A stretch of 64,000 bases of DNA from Adiantum capillus-veneris (taxonomy: Eukaryota; Streptophyta; Polypodiopsida; Polypodiales; Pteridaceae): contig CM043953.1 of assembly GCA_014529385.2 (NCBI GenBank), positions 63,874,372 through 63,938,371 on the forward strand, given 5' to 3'. A program made the position numbers and the translations under genes. Positions 1 to 11,769 of the stretch are shown here, one piece after another (the first letter of the stretch is position 1; each line of letters begins with the position of its first letter). The notes beneath the pieces are model-generated. The model did no database searches. It saw nothing but the letters and a program-made list of their open reading frames with translations, and was not told where the DNA came from.

Positions 1-90
1 CAAAAACTCCCGAAAACAGTCCGCGGTGCCGTGGACTATATTTAAGAGTTTTGAAATGCATAAATTATCGAAAAATCCTATCCTTATGTA
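1..90. repeat. Diverged direct repeat, copy 1
   Basis: The first 90 bases and 711-790 align in the same orientation at roughly three quarters identity. Both contain a run like AAAACTCnnGAAAACA followed by a near-palindrome around GCGGTGCCG. In the second copy GTCCGCGG-type arms are less perfect. No coding content. Probably two fragments of one unnamed dispersed repeat. Confidence 0.45.
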
Positions 91-513
91 ATGCAATGCT
101 TCAGGCAAGCCCATTCAAGATCGACAAGCCGGCAAAGTTTTCATTTGTGCCTGGGTTGCCAAGGAGTCCAAACTCAGATATTGAATTCCCAAACAGATTC
201 TATTTTTCCCAGCTTGCGCGACCACATATTGCAACAGAAGCCTAAAGTTATTGAAGAAGAGACTATTGACAGAGGATGCATTGGTCTAAAACGAGCAATG
301 TTTGGTCTAAAACAATGCATTGGTCATTAGGGTTAGGTTTGGCAGAGAGGAGTTGATGGTGGTCACCAGAAGCAGCTGCTCTAGAGAGTCAAAGGGGCAG
401 CCCATTAGCACGGCCATGGCGGCACCGCCAAGAATTCCACAAAATGCAAAGGCGCCGCTAAACTGTGCTTATAGCTGCGCTGCCACTGTGCTAGAGTGGT
501 GATCTCCTTTTAA

Positions 514-515
<2 letters not shown>

Positions 516-553
<38 letters not shown>
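516..553. repeat. (CT)n microsatellite
   Basis: Uninterrupted CT dinucleotides. First of many pyrimidine/purine tracts in this window. Confidence 0.95.
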
Positions 554-557
<4 letters not shown>

Positions 558-710
558 ACAGGTCGTCATAAGTCACTAGTCTCATCTGGGGCATCATGTG
601 TAATCCACATGAGGCATCTCCAAACTGCCGAGCAATGCATAAGGTCTGCTACAGAGGACCAGTGGGGGTCCTTGATCTAACCCCTCTCTAGTCTCTCTTT
701 GGCAGAGGTC

Positions 711-790
711 TAAAAACTCTTGAAAACAATCTGCGGTGCCGCGGACTGGTTTGAGGAGCTTTGAAATACTTGAATCATAGCAAAATCACT
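711..790. repeat. Diverged direct repeat, copy 2
   Basis: Second copy of the sequence at 1-90, same orientation. It is followed by a (GA)n tract at 868-904 and a shorter one at 963-980. Apart from these repeats, 1-2046 holds short open frames produced mostly by the simple repeats, and I see no supportable gene there. Confidence 0.45.
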
Positions 791-865
791 GTAGCAGATC
801 AGAGACAATAGCGATTGCAGTGTTGTGCGTGCTCTGCATTGACAACGAGAGCTTTGCCATTGGGC

Positions 866-867
<2 letters not shown>

Positions 868-904
<37 letters not shown>
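868..904. repeat. (GA)n microsatellite
   Basis: Pure GA dinucleotide tract. It creates spurious Arg-Glu or Leu-Ser open frames on both strands. Confidence 0.95.
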
Positions 905-905
<1 letters not shown>

Positions 906-2046
906 AAGCACTGTTATGATTACCTCGAGAACCAGAATGAGGGAGAGAGCCATCAATGATTGGAGAGAGAGAGAGAGAGATCCCTGCAAACCGGCATACT
1001 TATCGACCACAGCACCACAGTACAGCCAGGACCGACACATTTCTCCAACATCCAATTTGCACGACCACAACACCTCTCGACAGTGCTCAGGAAGAATCAT
1101 TTTTCCAAACAGACAAAATTCCTTTCCTTGAATTTTCCAAGAAGATTGACGAACGCATCGTCCTCACGCCACTGATAGTTGTGTGCCTACACTTGGGCTA
1201 CCAAGATTTACATGCTCCATGTAGAGTGATCTATATGGTAGAGGAAAGTCATCCAATTAAAACAATGCACATGTCAGGCACCTGTAAGAGATGAAATGTG
1301 TTACAACCATGGGTCCACACCCTTAGCATGGACAAAGGGGAGGATATCTTGTCTAAAACTAGTGTTCAATTGCTTCGAGTGTTCAATCTTTGCGGTGGGT
1401 CTCGGTCGGTTTTACCATTTGCTCGATAAAGTTTGCTCGATGTATGATAAGACTCCATATGAGGGCTAACGCTAAAATAAAACTTCGATATATAGAACAA
1501 GGACATTTGTCTTTGAAAATAAACTACTTCTATTTATTTCTTCTGTTAAGCTCTACATTTAGTATAATTAAGAGCCCCAACAAAATCCAAGGGAACCTAA
1601 TCATATTGCAAATAACAAAAGCCAAAATATATGCAAGGACTCTCCTCATATAAACACAACCCTTGTTCCAAACTCCAAATGTCCCAAGGCAACAATTAGC
1701 ATCCTATATGCAAGGAAATAAAATCAAGGAATAACCCAACATAGATAAAAAACTATAACTGAAAAGATGTTAATTATCCTTCACAAACATAAGCACTAAG
1801 ATAGAAGCAAGTCTCTTGTAAAGAAAAAGATCTTGGTCCACGCTACATATTCAGTCACAGAGTAACCACCATCATATACATGTAGCTTTAAGATTTAAGA
1901 ATGAATAAATACACACACAAGCAAAATAAGTTAATGAAAACCTTCAAAGGTACAAAATCTAAAGTTGCCTCAAAAGAGTGTTTGTTATCAAAAACAAGTA
2001 GGTTTTCAATCCAAAAAAGGTAGCTAGAAAGCACATTTTTGTCCTC
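905..2046. other. Intergenic, no supportable gene
   Basis: AT-rich sequence with one short GA tract (963-980). No family resemblance, splice pattern or repeat structure that I can support. It lies downstream of the 3-prime end of the minus-strand methyltransferase-like pseudogene. Confidence 0.5.
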
Positions 2047-5000
2047 TCATATCTCATGCAATATCTGCAAGGCATGCTTTAGCTCTTTCCCTAGATAATG
2101 CCTCTTCAACTCTCGAGATGCATGTCCTAGGCCTCCACATCTAGCAAAAATATCCAAAACAGCATCTCCTTCATCCGTGAAAGTCCGCACTAACCATCTG
2201 TGGCAAAAAAGAATTTCAAAAGAATATCTTCTACAATAAGAATTTTTTTAAAACCACAACAAATAGATATGATGAGTTCCCATCTCACCTAAAAAAGATA
2301 GGAGACCTTTCTGCACCACTTCGAATATAGTGTCCATGTACCAAAGTGCGTGTAAATGGACTCTTCTTTTTGTTCTCTACAATTAAATTTCTTAGAGCAT
2401 TGAATAATTTTTTTGCAACCTCTTCACCTACCTCACGATCAATAAGAGGAAGATTACAATGTTCTCAATAGAACATACTTAGTGTCAATGTTTCAACCTA
2501 CAATTACACAAAAACTTCTCATGTTATCATCTCCATAGTATAAACACATACACATGGGTGAAAGCTACATTCACACAAAAATGGGTGAAAGCTATATAGT
2601 GACAATGTTTCAACCTACAATTATACAAAAAATTCTCATGTTCTCATCTTTATAATATAAACACATACACATGGATGAAAGATACAATTACACAAAAATG
2701 GGTGAAAGATACAACATAGTTAGTGCCAATGTTTCAACCTATAACTACACAAAACCTTCTCATGTTATCATCTCCATAGTATAAACACATACACATGGGT
2801 GAAAGCTAAGATTTGAGATGTGTGTACTTACTTGTCCTCCATTCTCGTATAAATAATTTGATTACACATGAAGAGACATCGTCCAATGCATGACCAGCCC
2901 CAACCTTCCTTCCCACCTTGTGTATTTTAGGAAGGTGATCCATAAGGCTCAAACAAACAAACTATCCCTCAGCAGCCATGAAAAAGGCAGCAAAGCTAAG
3001 TGTGGCACGTATCAAAGATGTGCTAATCTTGTTTCATGTAGGACAATCATCCACATCTACATCTACCACTTGTAAACCCGTAGGAAAATCAGCCCACACA
3101 AGATGAGAAATTGTGTCTGAGGGAGAGCCTGCGTGAGATAATGATGCAACTACCTTCATTAGAAAAGTGTCAACATTGTATGAAAAGAATCAAAGAGGTG
3201 TCATTATGTAATAAAAGCATAAAAAATCAATGTGACTAGTGAGACTCGACGCTTCCACCTATGTGACCCCTCGCTCAGAGTGTGGATGTCTACCACCAAA
3301 ATTTGTGACAAACACTCATCATCTGCCAACAAATTTCAAACAAGATATAAGATTAGTTTCTCAAGCACATGTTTGTGACAATAAATTATTCTTACTTGTG
3401 GTCTTTTCTTGAACTTTATGCACAGTGTCAAGTCGTCGCTTTGTGTGCCTCTCACACGCAAGCTGAGATGAGGTAGATGTAGCCACTCGGTGTGAGGTGG
3501 AGGCTGTTGTAGTAGGTAGCTTACATTTGGCTCTGGTGAAGTTGGTGGAGAGTTCTCATGAGGTTTATAATCTCAATGACTTTTAGTGCGAGTTGTCTCA
3601 ATGCTTTCAAACTCTATGAAACATATAACCGAATGAAAAAAGAAAGGAGTGATATTTAAGAAACCCTATAGATTTATCTTTAAAAACATATACAAAATTT
3701 TGCATGAGAAAATATCTTTAGTGCTCCTCACTTGGAGGCACTTGTCCAAGTGGATATTCTAACCACCAAGGGCATCTCTCAAGTTCCCATTCAGTACACC
3801 TCTCTCCACCCATGTCTTAGGATACATAGTGTCCTTGGAACTTACATTTGCCCAATCTTTCACCACTTCTCCCTCCTCATCCATGAGACCTTCACCAATG
3901 AGTTGTTAAATCCACCTAAGTATAAATAACAATAAACAATTAAATAGTTCTCAAATTATTTTTTACATCATGCATTTGTGAATGGTGTTCTAAAGTCAAA
4001 TTTTGGATTACAATATACCTGTATACAACTCTCTCGGCAGCCTCCTTAACACCAGGTTTCTTTTCTCCCTCCTTTACTTTAGAATGATCTTTCTACACTT
4101 CATGAAAACTCCAACATGCATTGTTAGTTGCTCTTTCACCCACTTTCCAGAACCATCTGCAGGCACATCATCATAAATTAAAAGCCCCTAGACAATTGTC
4201 TCAGCCTCATCTATTAGCTGCTCCCAATAGAGTTCCTTTCTCATGTGAAACAATGTCTTTTTGGAGTCCCCAAACATCTCTATAGTTGCCTCATCCTTCA
4301 CCTTTCCTGTCATAAGCATATGCAACTCTCCGTCTTCCTACTTATAAAACAATTATCATAATAGATAGTTGACTCAAAACTTTGAATGAACACAAGATTT
4401 TTAGCATTGTATCTATTTTGGCATACCTCTCTGCTAAAACACGAGACGTGGCAAGAGTGTAGATCTTTTCCTTTGTTAGAGCAACCATACCCTTCTTTGA
4501 CCAATCATAGTTGAAGACGAGCTAAAAGAACCCATTTCCATTATTTGGATTTGCAATGGCGAGCATTTTTTATGCTCTATCTTTGAATGTTTGCTCCATG
4601 GTTCCTTTTGCCTTCTCACACTTTGCAACATACTCCTCCAAGCCTAGACTATGTCTATCAATGGAAGTTGTAGCCATCTTCACTGCACTATCAAAAGAGG
4701 TCTACAAAAAAAATCCTCTATGCTCATTGACAACTGTAGTGTGGTACTTAAAATTTGGTTAAAAAAAGTAAACTTAACCATTACCTTCCAAACAAGTTGA
4801 CCTAAAATAGTAGTAGGAGTATTGTACCATGCTCTCCAGTGCGTCGCTTCAAGCTGAACTCCATTGAAGCCCACTTCCTTAGATCCTCACCCAAATACTC
4901 TGATATTGAAGTTTTGTCAGCCAATTCAAATCTTTGAAACATAAATATCTCATGTGATAGCGTATGAGTTACACTTGTGTGCACCAATCTATAAAACACC

Positions 5001-6047
5001 ACATATTTTGTCAATGCAGATTAGTACTCAATGATTAACAAATAAAATTAAGTCTACCTACTAATTTTGAATTTAAGTATACTTACTCATTCTGAGACTT
5101 CAAAGCCAATAACAATTGTCCTTCTTGCTTCTTGTCCATCACCAAAAATTGACACCTTACACGCACATGGCGAGACAGAATGTGTACCAAGCTAGCAATA
5201 AAGAAACTTACAAAATGTTAGGATAAATCTCTCTCCATTAAAAAAAAAACCTTTAGCCACTTTAAAAGTATCTTACCTTTGCGCACACGTGATAGCCATG
5301 CTTTCACACAATGATTACCATCCCAAACTAGGAATTTTTTTACCTTTGAGATCCTCCCACTTTGTTCGTTCAATTTATGTCTCGAATGTCTCATGTTGAA
5401 GAACCCAATTTGGCCCCCACTCTTGAAAATCTAGTTGTGTCACATTGAAGTAGATACAGCTTCCAGGGCAAGTAAGAGAGACCGAAAAAGGGGAGATGCA
5501 TCAACATAGCCATGACTATCAAAGGAATCACAAAATGCCTCAATTTGGTTAGAGACTGTGCGGATTGCCTCATTAGGAATCAATCTACACAAAGGGATCC
5601 ATGGAGGAGGGCTATTTCGCTTAACAAATAAATTTGAAAACACATCACCTAACAACCCCAAATTAAGTGATTGTCCAAGAAGCCGTGTATGCCCAACTCC
5701 CACATCATTAGAGGTATCACGCCTCTCAGATTGTGATTGGCTAGCATTTTGTTTAGTGGGGACAATAATTGGAGCACAAGGTGATAGCATGGCAGTAGTT
5801 TGTTGCTCTTCATCTTCATTGACCACATCATGGGAAGGTGCACGAGTCCTAGACTACGCTTCCTCACTCAAAGCTCGATACACATGTCCATATCTAAGTG
5901 AGTAACCCTTTTTTGCTACCAAAAATGTGAAAATCCATTGTTTTGGTCAATGTTTAAATTGAAATTCAAGATATAACACACAAATAAAACTTAATACCAA
6001 ACTTTATTTATATTCATTGCCTTTTGCACTCGTTTCTTGGAAGCCAT
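2047..6047 (-). pseudogene. Decayed multi-exon gene: ParB-like domain plus beta-class N4/N6 DNA methyltransferase
   Basis: Not an open frame but a chain of exon-like blocks with good GT..AG borders. The blocks are 6003-6047 (start, MASKKRVQK), 5277-5893, 5087-5191, 4785-4988, 4427-4701, 4019-4337, 3732-3915, 3396-3613, about 3262-3322, 2832 to about 3170, 2289 to about 2467, and 2047-2197 (stop). Block 2 reads IPLCRLIPNE...SFDSHGYVDASP and, about 60 residues on, FLVWDGNHCVKAWL; this is the spacing and DGNHR-type motif of ParB/Srx domains. The last blocks read HLVWADFPTGLQ (degenerate DPPY, motif IV), then RWLVRTFTDEGDAVLDIFAR and CGG (FxGxG, motif I), then LKRHYLGKELK. Motif IV before I is the beta order of N6_N4_Mtase enzymes. 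Stops lie in block 2 (5854-5856), block 5, block 6 (two) and the motif IV block, and blocks 2 and 4 are frameshifted. The middle third is unassigned. Domain calls rest on motif reading only. Confidence 0.62.
2481..2808. repeat. Three tandem copies of a ~117-124 bp unit
   Basis: Units begin at 2481, 2598 and 2722, each with AGTGnCAATGTTTCAACC, then a stretch ending near CACATACACATGG. Copies differ by scattered substitutions. The array occupies an inferred intron of the methyltransferase-like pseudogene. Confidence 0.85.
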
Positions 6048-6159
6048 ACCTTGTTCACAAAACCTACAAACCAGCAAGTTTGTCAAAAATAGATAATGTA
6101 GACTTTTAAACAGCCAAATTACAAACTGATGATGTGGATAAGTGCAACAACTTCCATGA

Positions 6160-6800
6160 GTGAACACGGATGACCCCCTTCAAGAACAACTTCGGCAACA
6201 ATTTTCACCTTGTGTAAACCTTTGTGAGAACTCGTTCAGAGGAATGTGATTCTCATTACTTTAAGCTTGATGAGAGGGTCATCTGCTTAACGTGGATGAC
6301 CCCCTTCATGAACCTTCACTTTTGTGTGATCTAATTTTAAGCGTGTGAACTTGTTTAGAATCATTTTAATGCTTTAATTAACTCTGATTAGCTTGTTGGA
6401 AGAATTTCCTGCGTGTGAAAGCCTCATTAGCTTCAATAAATCTAAATTAGTTTGATGAGAGGGTCATCTGCGTTAACGCGGATGACCCCTTCATGAACCT
6501 TTGATTTTGTGTGAGCTAAATTTTTGCTTGTGAAAGTCTCATTAACTTAAATAAACCCTAATTAGTTTTATGAGAGGGTCAACGCGGATGACCCCCTTCA
6601 TAAAACTTCGCTTTCATGTGAACAGATTTCCTACGTGTGAACCCCTTCATTAGCTTGAACAGATTTCCTGCGTGTGAACAGATTTCCTGCGTGTGAACCC
6701 CTTCATTAGCTTTTAGAAACACTCATTAGCTTGATGAGAGGGTCATTTGCGTTAACGCAGATGACCCCCTTCATGAACCTTGGCTTTCATTATTCCACAC
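6160..6800. promoter_or_regulatory. Iterated palindromic elements upstream of the ParB/methyltransferase pseudogene
   Basis: Near-palindromes built as GGGTCATC-n-GTTAAC-n-GATGACCC lie at 6276-6302, 6461-6488 (full 28-bp form, one mismatched pair) and 6740-6767. A shortened copy lacking the centre is at 6576-6593, and a half-site is near 6162-6180. Each is followed by CCCTTCATGAACCTT-like or GCGTGTGAA-like sequence, so the whole block is a diverged repeat array. It lies immediately 5-prime of the inferred start codon (6047, minus strand). That position would suit a promoter or operator, but a transposon-derived repeat is equally possible. Confidence 0.55.
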
Positions 6801-6930
6801 AGGAATGCGTATTTCATTTTCTACCTCCCGTGCTCGTCCCACCTAGCCTCATTTCTAATCTGAGCAGAACAAGAGAGCCTACAGATGCCATTTTTTGAGT
6901 TTACGGCCTGTGTGGATTTTTGTACATGTG

Positions 6931-7082
6931 TATGCAATCTAAAGGAGAGCATCCTTCGTGGGAAAAGTCTTAGCTACACACACTTTCAACTTAAGAAAGC
7001 GTTGTGTATGCAATCTAAAGGAGAGCATCCTCCCTGGGCAAAGTCTTAGCTACACATCCTTGCAACTTAAGCAAGCACTGCA
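6931..7082. repeat. Tandem duplication, period 76 bp
   Basis: Two copies, 6931-7006 and 7007-7082, each starting TATGCAATCTAAAGGAGAGC. A second short duplication around a TTGTAGACCTGC core follows at about 7165-7245. Confidence 0.85.
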
Positions 7083-7091
7083 ACACACGCG

Positions 7092-7282
7092 CGCGTGCAC
7101 ACACACACACACACACACAGGACCTTCACAATTGATGTGGGGAGAGAGAGAGAGATTGAGATTGTAGACCTAGGTTGTAGACCTGCATGCAGGCACCACT
7201 AATGTCAGAGATTGTAGACCTGCACGTCTGCACCACTAATTTTAGAGGTGTGTTGTCGTTGTGTGTGTGTGTGTGTGTGTGT

Positions 7283-7341
<59 letters not shown>
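7092..7341. repeat. Simple repeat cluster: (CA)n, (GT)n, (GA)n
   Basis: (CA)n around 7097-7120, (GT)n 7258-7282 running directly into (GA)n 7283-7341. Open frames across it are artefacts. Confidence 0.9.
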
Positions 7342-7347
<6 letters not shown>

Positions 7348-7795
7348 GGGGTATAGTAACACTTCAAAAGGCCAGAATGACCTTGTGATTTTCGTTCCGT
7401 GTCGGAGTAAAATAAAAATAGCTACTAAATTGCCCTTAATTACACTAAAACTTGCATAAATTTCTCAATTTTTTTAAAGGCAAGCTAAGAATCTAACGAA
7501 GATTTGACAATTTCAACCGATTAAAATACATCGGATCCCGGTGTTTTTTTCCTATCGCTAGAGAGCAAGAGATTTCCTACTCATGGCTCAGTGGATCAAA
7601 TCTACCAGTGCTATGAAATATAGCCGCCTATCCTGGCAAGCATGAAACAGTCATCATTTCATCTTTAACACACCTCTTTTATCCATGACATATCAAAGTC
7701 CAATTTTAACTTGCAATTTTGGGTACTTTTATAATCTAGAAAGCGCTCTGTTACATTCTATCACTGTTTGAGCTTGCCATTCTCCACCTTTTGCT

Positions 7796-8259
7796 TTGAC
7801 AATGGTACATTGTATCACTATAGAGTGGGAGGTAGGAGGTTGCAACAAGAAATCTCAATCTTTGTCAATCATCTATCCATCTACACTAGTTAGCCATGAA
7901 TATCTTGAAGGATTTTTACCATCATCATACACACTTTTTGTTGTCAAGGCTATTATGGACAAGGGAGACCTTGTAGACATTGTTGGTCATCACAACATGG
8001 CCAGGAATAAAAACCATCTTCTTGACACCTCTATAAGCCAAATGTATAGGCTTGTCTACAACCCTCTAGTTGTTGTTGATAGTCTTGAATCTGCAAGCAA
8101 CGAGATCACGCCAAATGCTCAACCAAAAGCCTCTTCCAATGAGATAGATAGTATGTCAAAGAATCCTTGTGTTGAGATATTGAGTAGCTCATCTGAGGGT
8201 ACCAATATTGATCTTCAACACTTTTCTTCAAGAGAAAAGACCAGGGATTTCACTGACGT
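7796..8259 (+). pseudogene. Unrecognised open frame cut by transposon insertion
   Basis: An open frame of about 155 codons precedes the insertion point. The encoded protein has ordinary composition, with a Ser/Asn-rich second half (SLESASNEITPNAQ) and no motif I recognise. It runs into the CAGGGATTT terminus at 8242 and then into the LTR element at 8260; its last dozen codons come from the LTR. No intact continuation is visible after the element. It could be a 3-prime exon remnant of a host gene, part of a mobile element, or a chance frame. Codon content is not low-complexity, which is the only argument for it being real. Confidence 0.25.
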
Positions 8260-8428
8260 TGTGAGCGGGATGGAAACACAGAGAACGCCTCTATAACAAC
8301 CCGACACACACTCTTGGGAAGATACACACACACACTATGGGGCACCACTTGGCTTACAAAACCCACCTGGCCGAGACAGGGAACACACCAATGGAGCGAG
8401 AGGAGAGAGACTATCCGTTTACCCACTC

Positions 8429-8465
<37 letters not shown>

Positions 8466-9423
8466 ACACACACACACACCCAAAACACTCAGCTCAAAAA
8501 AGGAGAACTTCTGATGTTTAGATACAAATGATCTTGATCCAACACCAATGGGGAAAATAGCTCACACAATATGGGTAAAATATGCCAGATACAATCACAA
8601 ATTGGAGCAGAAACTTCGCTCATAGAAGAAACTTACACAGCCAAACAATAGAAACATAGTGAGGATTTTGGCAAAATGGACAGCGCCATCGCGTCCAGAA
8701 CGGCCCAAAACCCCAGTCTACAGTGTCAAAGTGCTCAAATCCAACCTCGGATGAGCAGTTAACGACCAAAACAGGCTCCAAAAACCCCAAAAACACAGTT
8801 GCGGCGGTTCCTCCTCTCTTCTCCACATTTTTTCTGGTCTTCTCTCTGTTTTTTCAGTTCCCACACTTAGCTTTATTACTTAGGCACCCTTGGCCTTTTA
8901 GATGACCTCAAACGGACCCCGAACAGGCCAAAAACTGACCTTGCAGTGCATAGTTGTCACCTTTTTGCATCATCCGCACACCTGGCACTCAACTTTTTCC
9001 AATGATGCATCCCGCCACCACGTGAAGTGGACCCAAAATATGGTCCTCATGATGATCTTTCTGCATAATTAGCACAAGAAAACACCCACGTCGTGTCTGT
9101 ACTTATCCACGTGCAAGTATTGACCCCATTCGACCTCCTGACGCCACTAGATGCTATCTGACGCACCTGCTTACCTCATGTTGTTGGCCCGCGGATAGCT
9201 TCCTCGAGAAGTTCTACACGCTACCAAATCCTCATTATTGTAGAAAAAACACACTGGTACTGGTAACGATGAAAATCGATACACTATGTACATGTTGTCC
9301 TACCTGTACACATGTGGGCCCCACATAACCACCTGGCTCTGGGAAATGGGCAATCCTTTATTTGATGCACCATTCATGGGTATGTACATATGCGCAATCC
9401 CTTGCTCCAAAAAACTTCTGACA
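8260..9423 (-). repeat. 3-prime LTR of the gag-pro element
   Basis: 1164 bp, from TGTGAGCGGG to CTTCTGACA. It contains a (GA)n/(CA)n tract at 8432-8480 and GC-poor U3-like sequence. On the minus strand the LTR begins TGTCAG. Confidence 0.88.
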
Positions 9424-9476
9424 TAATTTGCCCATCCCCTAGCCTGCTAGAGCATTCATGCTCAGTAGCAGCAACA

Positions 9477-10350
9477 CTAGTAGATGCTCATTCCACCTGG
9501 ATCCCACACAAAAACACTTGGCATTCCTTGCATCAAAAGCTTAATCAAGGTTCCACCTGGCTCCCAAGGAAAACCTGTAGAGATTCCATACATCAACTTT
9601 GCACCAAGAAAACCATCAATTACTTTGGCATAGACCTGCATGTGCAAATATATCTCCTTCTCCATAGCTAAGAGGTCTCCACTGATCATTTGTGTCATCA
9701 ATTCCTGCTTCTTTGACAACTCAACCTTGGTTTGCATCAGCCCTTCAATCACTTCATAAGGCCCTTCACTTTCATCTTCAACTTCATTCGCAAATGCAAC
9801 TAAACCAGACTCCTGGATTCCTTTGTCTATCAAAAGAAATGCAACATCAGCATCTTCATCAGTGCTGGTAGTACTATCATTGTCCTCATCAGTCATTGTG
9901 GAAAAGTCTTCATCACTAGACTCATCCTCATCCTCATAAAGCTCCTCCAATTGTTTCCTTGTGTCCATATTGTATAGCTTCTTGGCACCTGTCTTTCCAT
10001 ATAGGCTAACTGTACCGCATCGCCAATCCTGAACAGCTCCCACTGCACGTAACCATGGTCTGCCCAGTATAATAGGATATGCTCCCAATCCTGCTGGAAT
10101 CACATGAAAATCAACCACCACCTTTGCATCATACGCCTCCACTTCTAAGCTCTTTACAACACCCAAACATTTTACTTTTTGATGGTTTTCCAATCTGATC
10201 CGGAAGCCTGACACCCCAGACACTGTAAGACCCATCTTCTCAACTCATGAGTGTGTTATGATGCATATTTGGGCTCCACCATCCACATAACCTTGTCCCA
10301 GATTTTTTATTTTATGCCACACATCTACTATTGGACAAATGTCTGGTAGC
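9477..10350 (-). pseudogene. Retroviral-type aspartic protease region (pro)
   Basis: Reads downstream of and overlapping the gag end. The catalytic block appears as YVDGGAQICIITHS, where DGGA stands for the usual D(S/T)GA, then a TGA (10245-10247), then VEKMGL and IILGRPWLRAVGAVQDW, a typical retropepsin flap/hydrophobic block. An acidic tail follows (EDEDESSDEDFS). The frame stops at 9477, about 50 bp before the LTR, and no RT motif (YxDD) follows. The element therefore ends its coding capacity after the protease. The TGA would truncate the protein unless read through. Confidence 0.75.
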
Positions 10351-11769
10351 TCATCCATCGCCAACACAACCTCTCTCTGGCTCTTTCTCCATTGGGTTAA
10401 CCATCCTCTTCCACTGTCGCTTTAGCTTAGGCACCATCTCTATAAGCTGACCAAAAGTAACATATGCCTTCCTGCTTGTCAGATCCTCCTTCAAGTCATA
10501 GCTTAATTGCCCATCCCCTAGTAGTAAATCTGACACATGAAGCTTGCTACGAGCCCTTCTTTTCCTCTTGGCCTTGACATCCTCACCTTCATGGCTCTTT
10601 CCCTTCTTGTTACTAGGACCTGGGGCACTTCTTCCTTCCTTCTCCTCTGTAGTCCTCTTCCCAATAGGCATCACTAATGTATCCTCTACCTTTGATGCCT
10701 TCTCCAAGGTAACCACACTTAACACTTTTGTCTTTCCCTTTTCCTCTTGGGTTAATCCACCGGTTCCTTCGTCTCCCTTAATTTCAATTCCATAATCATT
10801 TGACCTAGTTAGCACCTGTCTTGGCAATGGATACATGTCTCCCCCCATCCTTGGTGGCTTATCACATTGCGGGCTAATGTGGCCCAACTCTCCACAATTA
10901 TAACATGTGGGCGTCTGCCTCCAAAACCTACCATTGCTTTGTCCAACACCATTCCTAGGTCTTTCTTCACCTCTTGGATGATTTGCAAACCTCCCTCGAC
11001 CTCGATTATTTCCCACTTGCCCTAGCATGTTTAGGCTGAGATTCTTCATTAAATCTATGACTTGCCTCATGTCTTGCCTTAGCCCATCATCTTGCACTGT
11101 TGTAGTGACCACTGCTGGCATAACGTGAGGAGTAACAGCAACCACTGGTTCATGATGAACCCCTGGCATACGACCTTGTAAAGAGTCCATAGGTTGAAAT
11201 TCAGACCTCATGGGCAAAGACTCCACCCCTAACTGGCTCATTTTTCTTAACTTCCACTCTTTGTTCCTTGCTACCTCTAGTGCATCTTCATATGTCCTAG
11301 GCTTCTTTAGCTCCACTCTCCAACGTATATTCTCCCAAAGACCAGCCAAGAACCTGTCCTTCTTCATCATGTCAGGTGGGGGTACCTGTGGTCTTAAGGC
11401 CTTGCATATCCGCTCCCATGCCAATGAAAACTTATGTATGTAAGCATCTACTGGCTCACCTTCCTTTTGCACCAAACAATGTACTTCTTGCCACACTTTG
11501 TCAGGATCTTCTATCTTCACAAACTCCACTTCCAATCCATGCCTTAGATTGTCCCAACTCAATCTTACAGGTGGATCAGCCACACGCAACTCCTCTTCAA
11601 ATGCTTTGTACCAAACTCATGCATCACTCTTCAAACAAATTTGGAGAAGACGTAACATCTGCGCAGGGTCATGAATCTGGTTGCTAATGCAGGCAACCTC
11701 CATCTTTTCCAAAAAGTCTTCCACATCTTCATTACTTCTTCCATGAAACTCCAGATAAGAGAAAGCCAT
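10351..11769 (-). pseudogene. Gag polyprotein with CCHC zinc knuckle
   Basis: Starts at MAFSYLEFHGRSNEDVEDFL (11769). It has one in-frame TGA at 11617-11619, then a 412-codon open frame to 10351. Retrotransposon gag features: the capsid-like block WQEVHCLVQKEGEPVDAYIH and FLAGLWENIRWRVELKKPRT, and the knuckle CYNCGELGHISPQC (CX2CX4HX4C). A basic, Lys/Arg-rich tail follows. The role would be assembly of the virus-like particle in the cytoplasm. A single nonsense codon separates it from an intact gag, so decay is recent. Confidence 0.85.

Noticed and set aside
2481-2808. Tandem array considered as a CRISPR-like or satellite locus
   Set aside because: Only three long units without unique spacers, in a eukaryotic intron.
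5558-5905. 115-codon plus-strand open frame over the ParB-like block
   Set aside because: It is the antisense shadow of the minus-strand pseudogene exon, which has splice borders and domain motifs.
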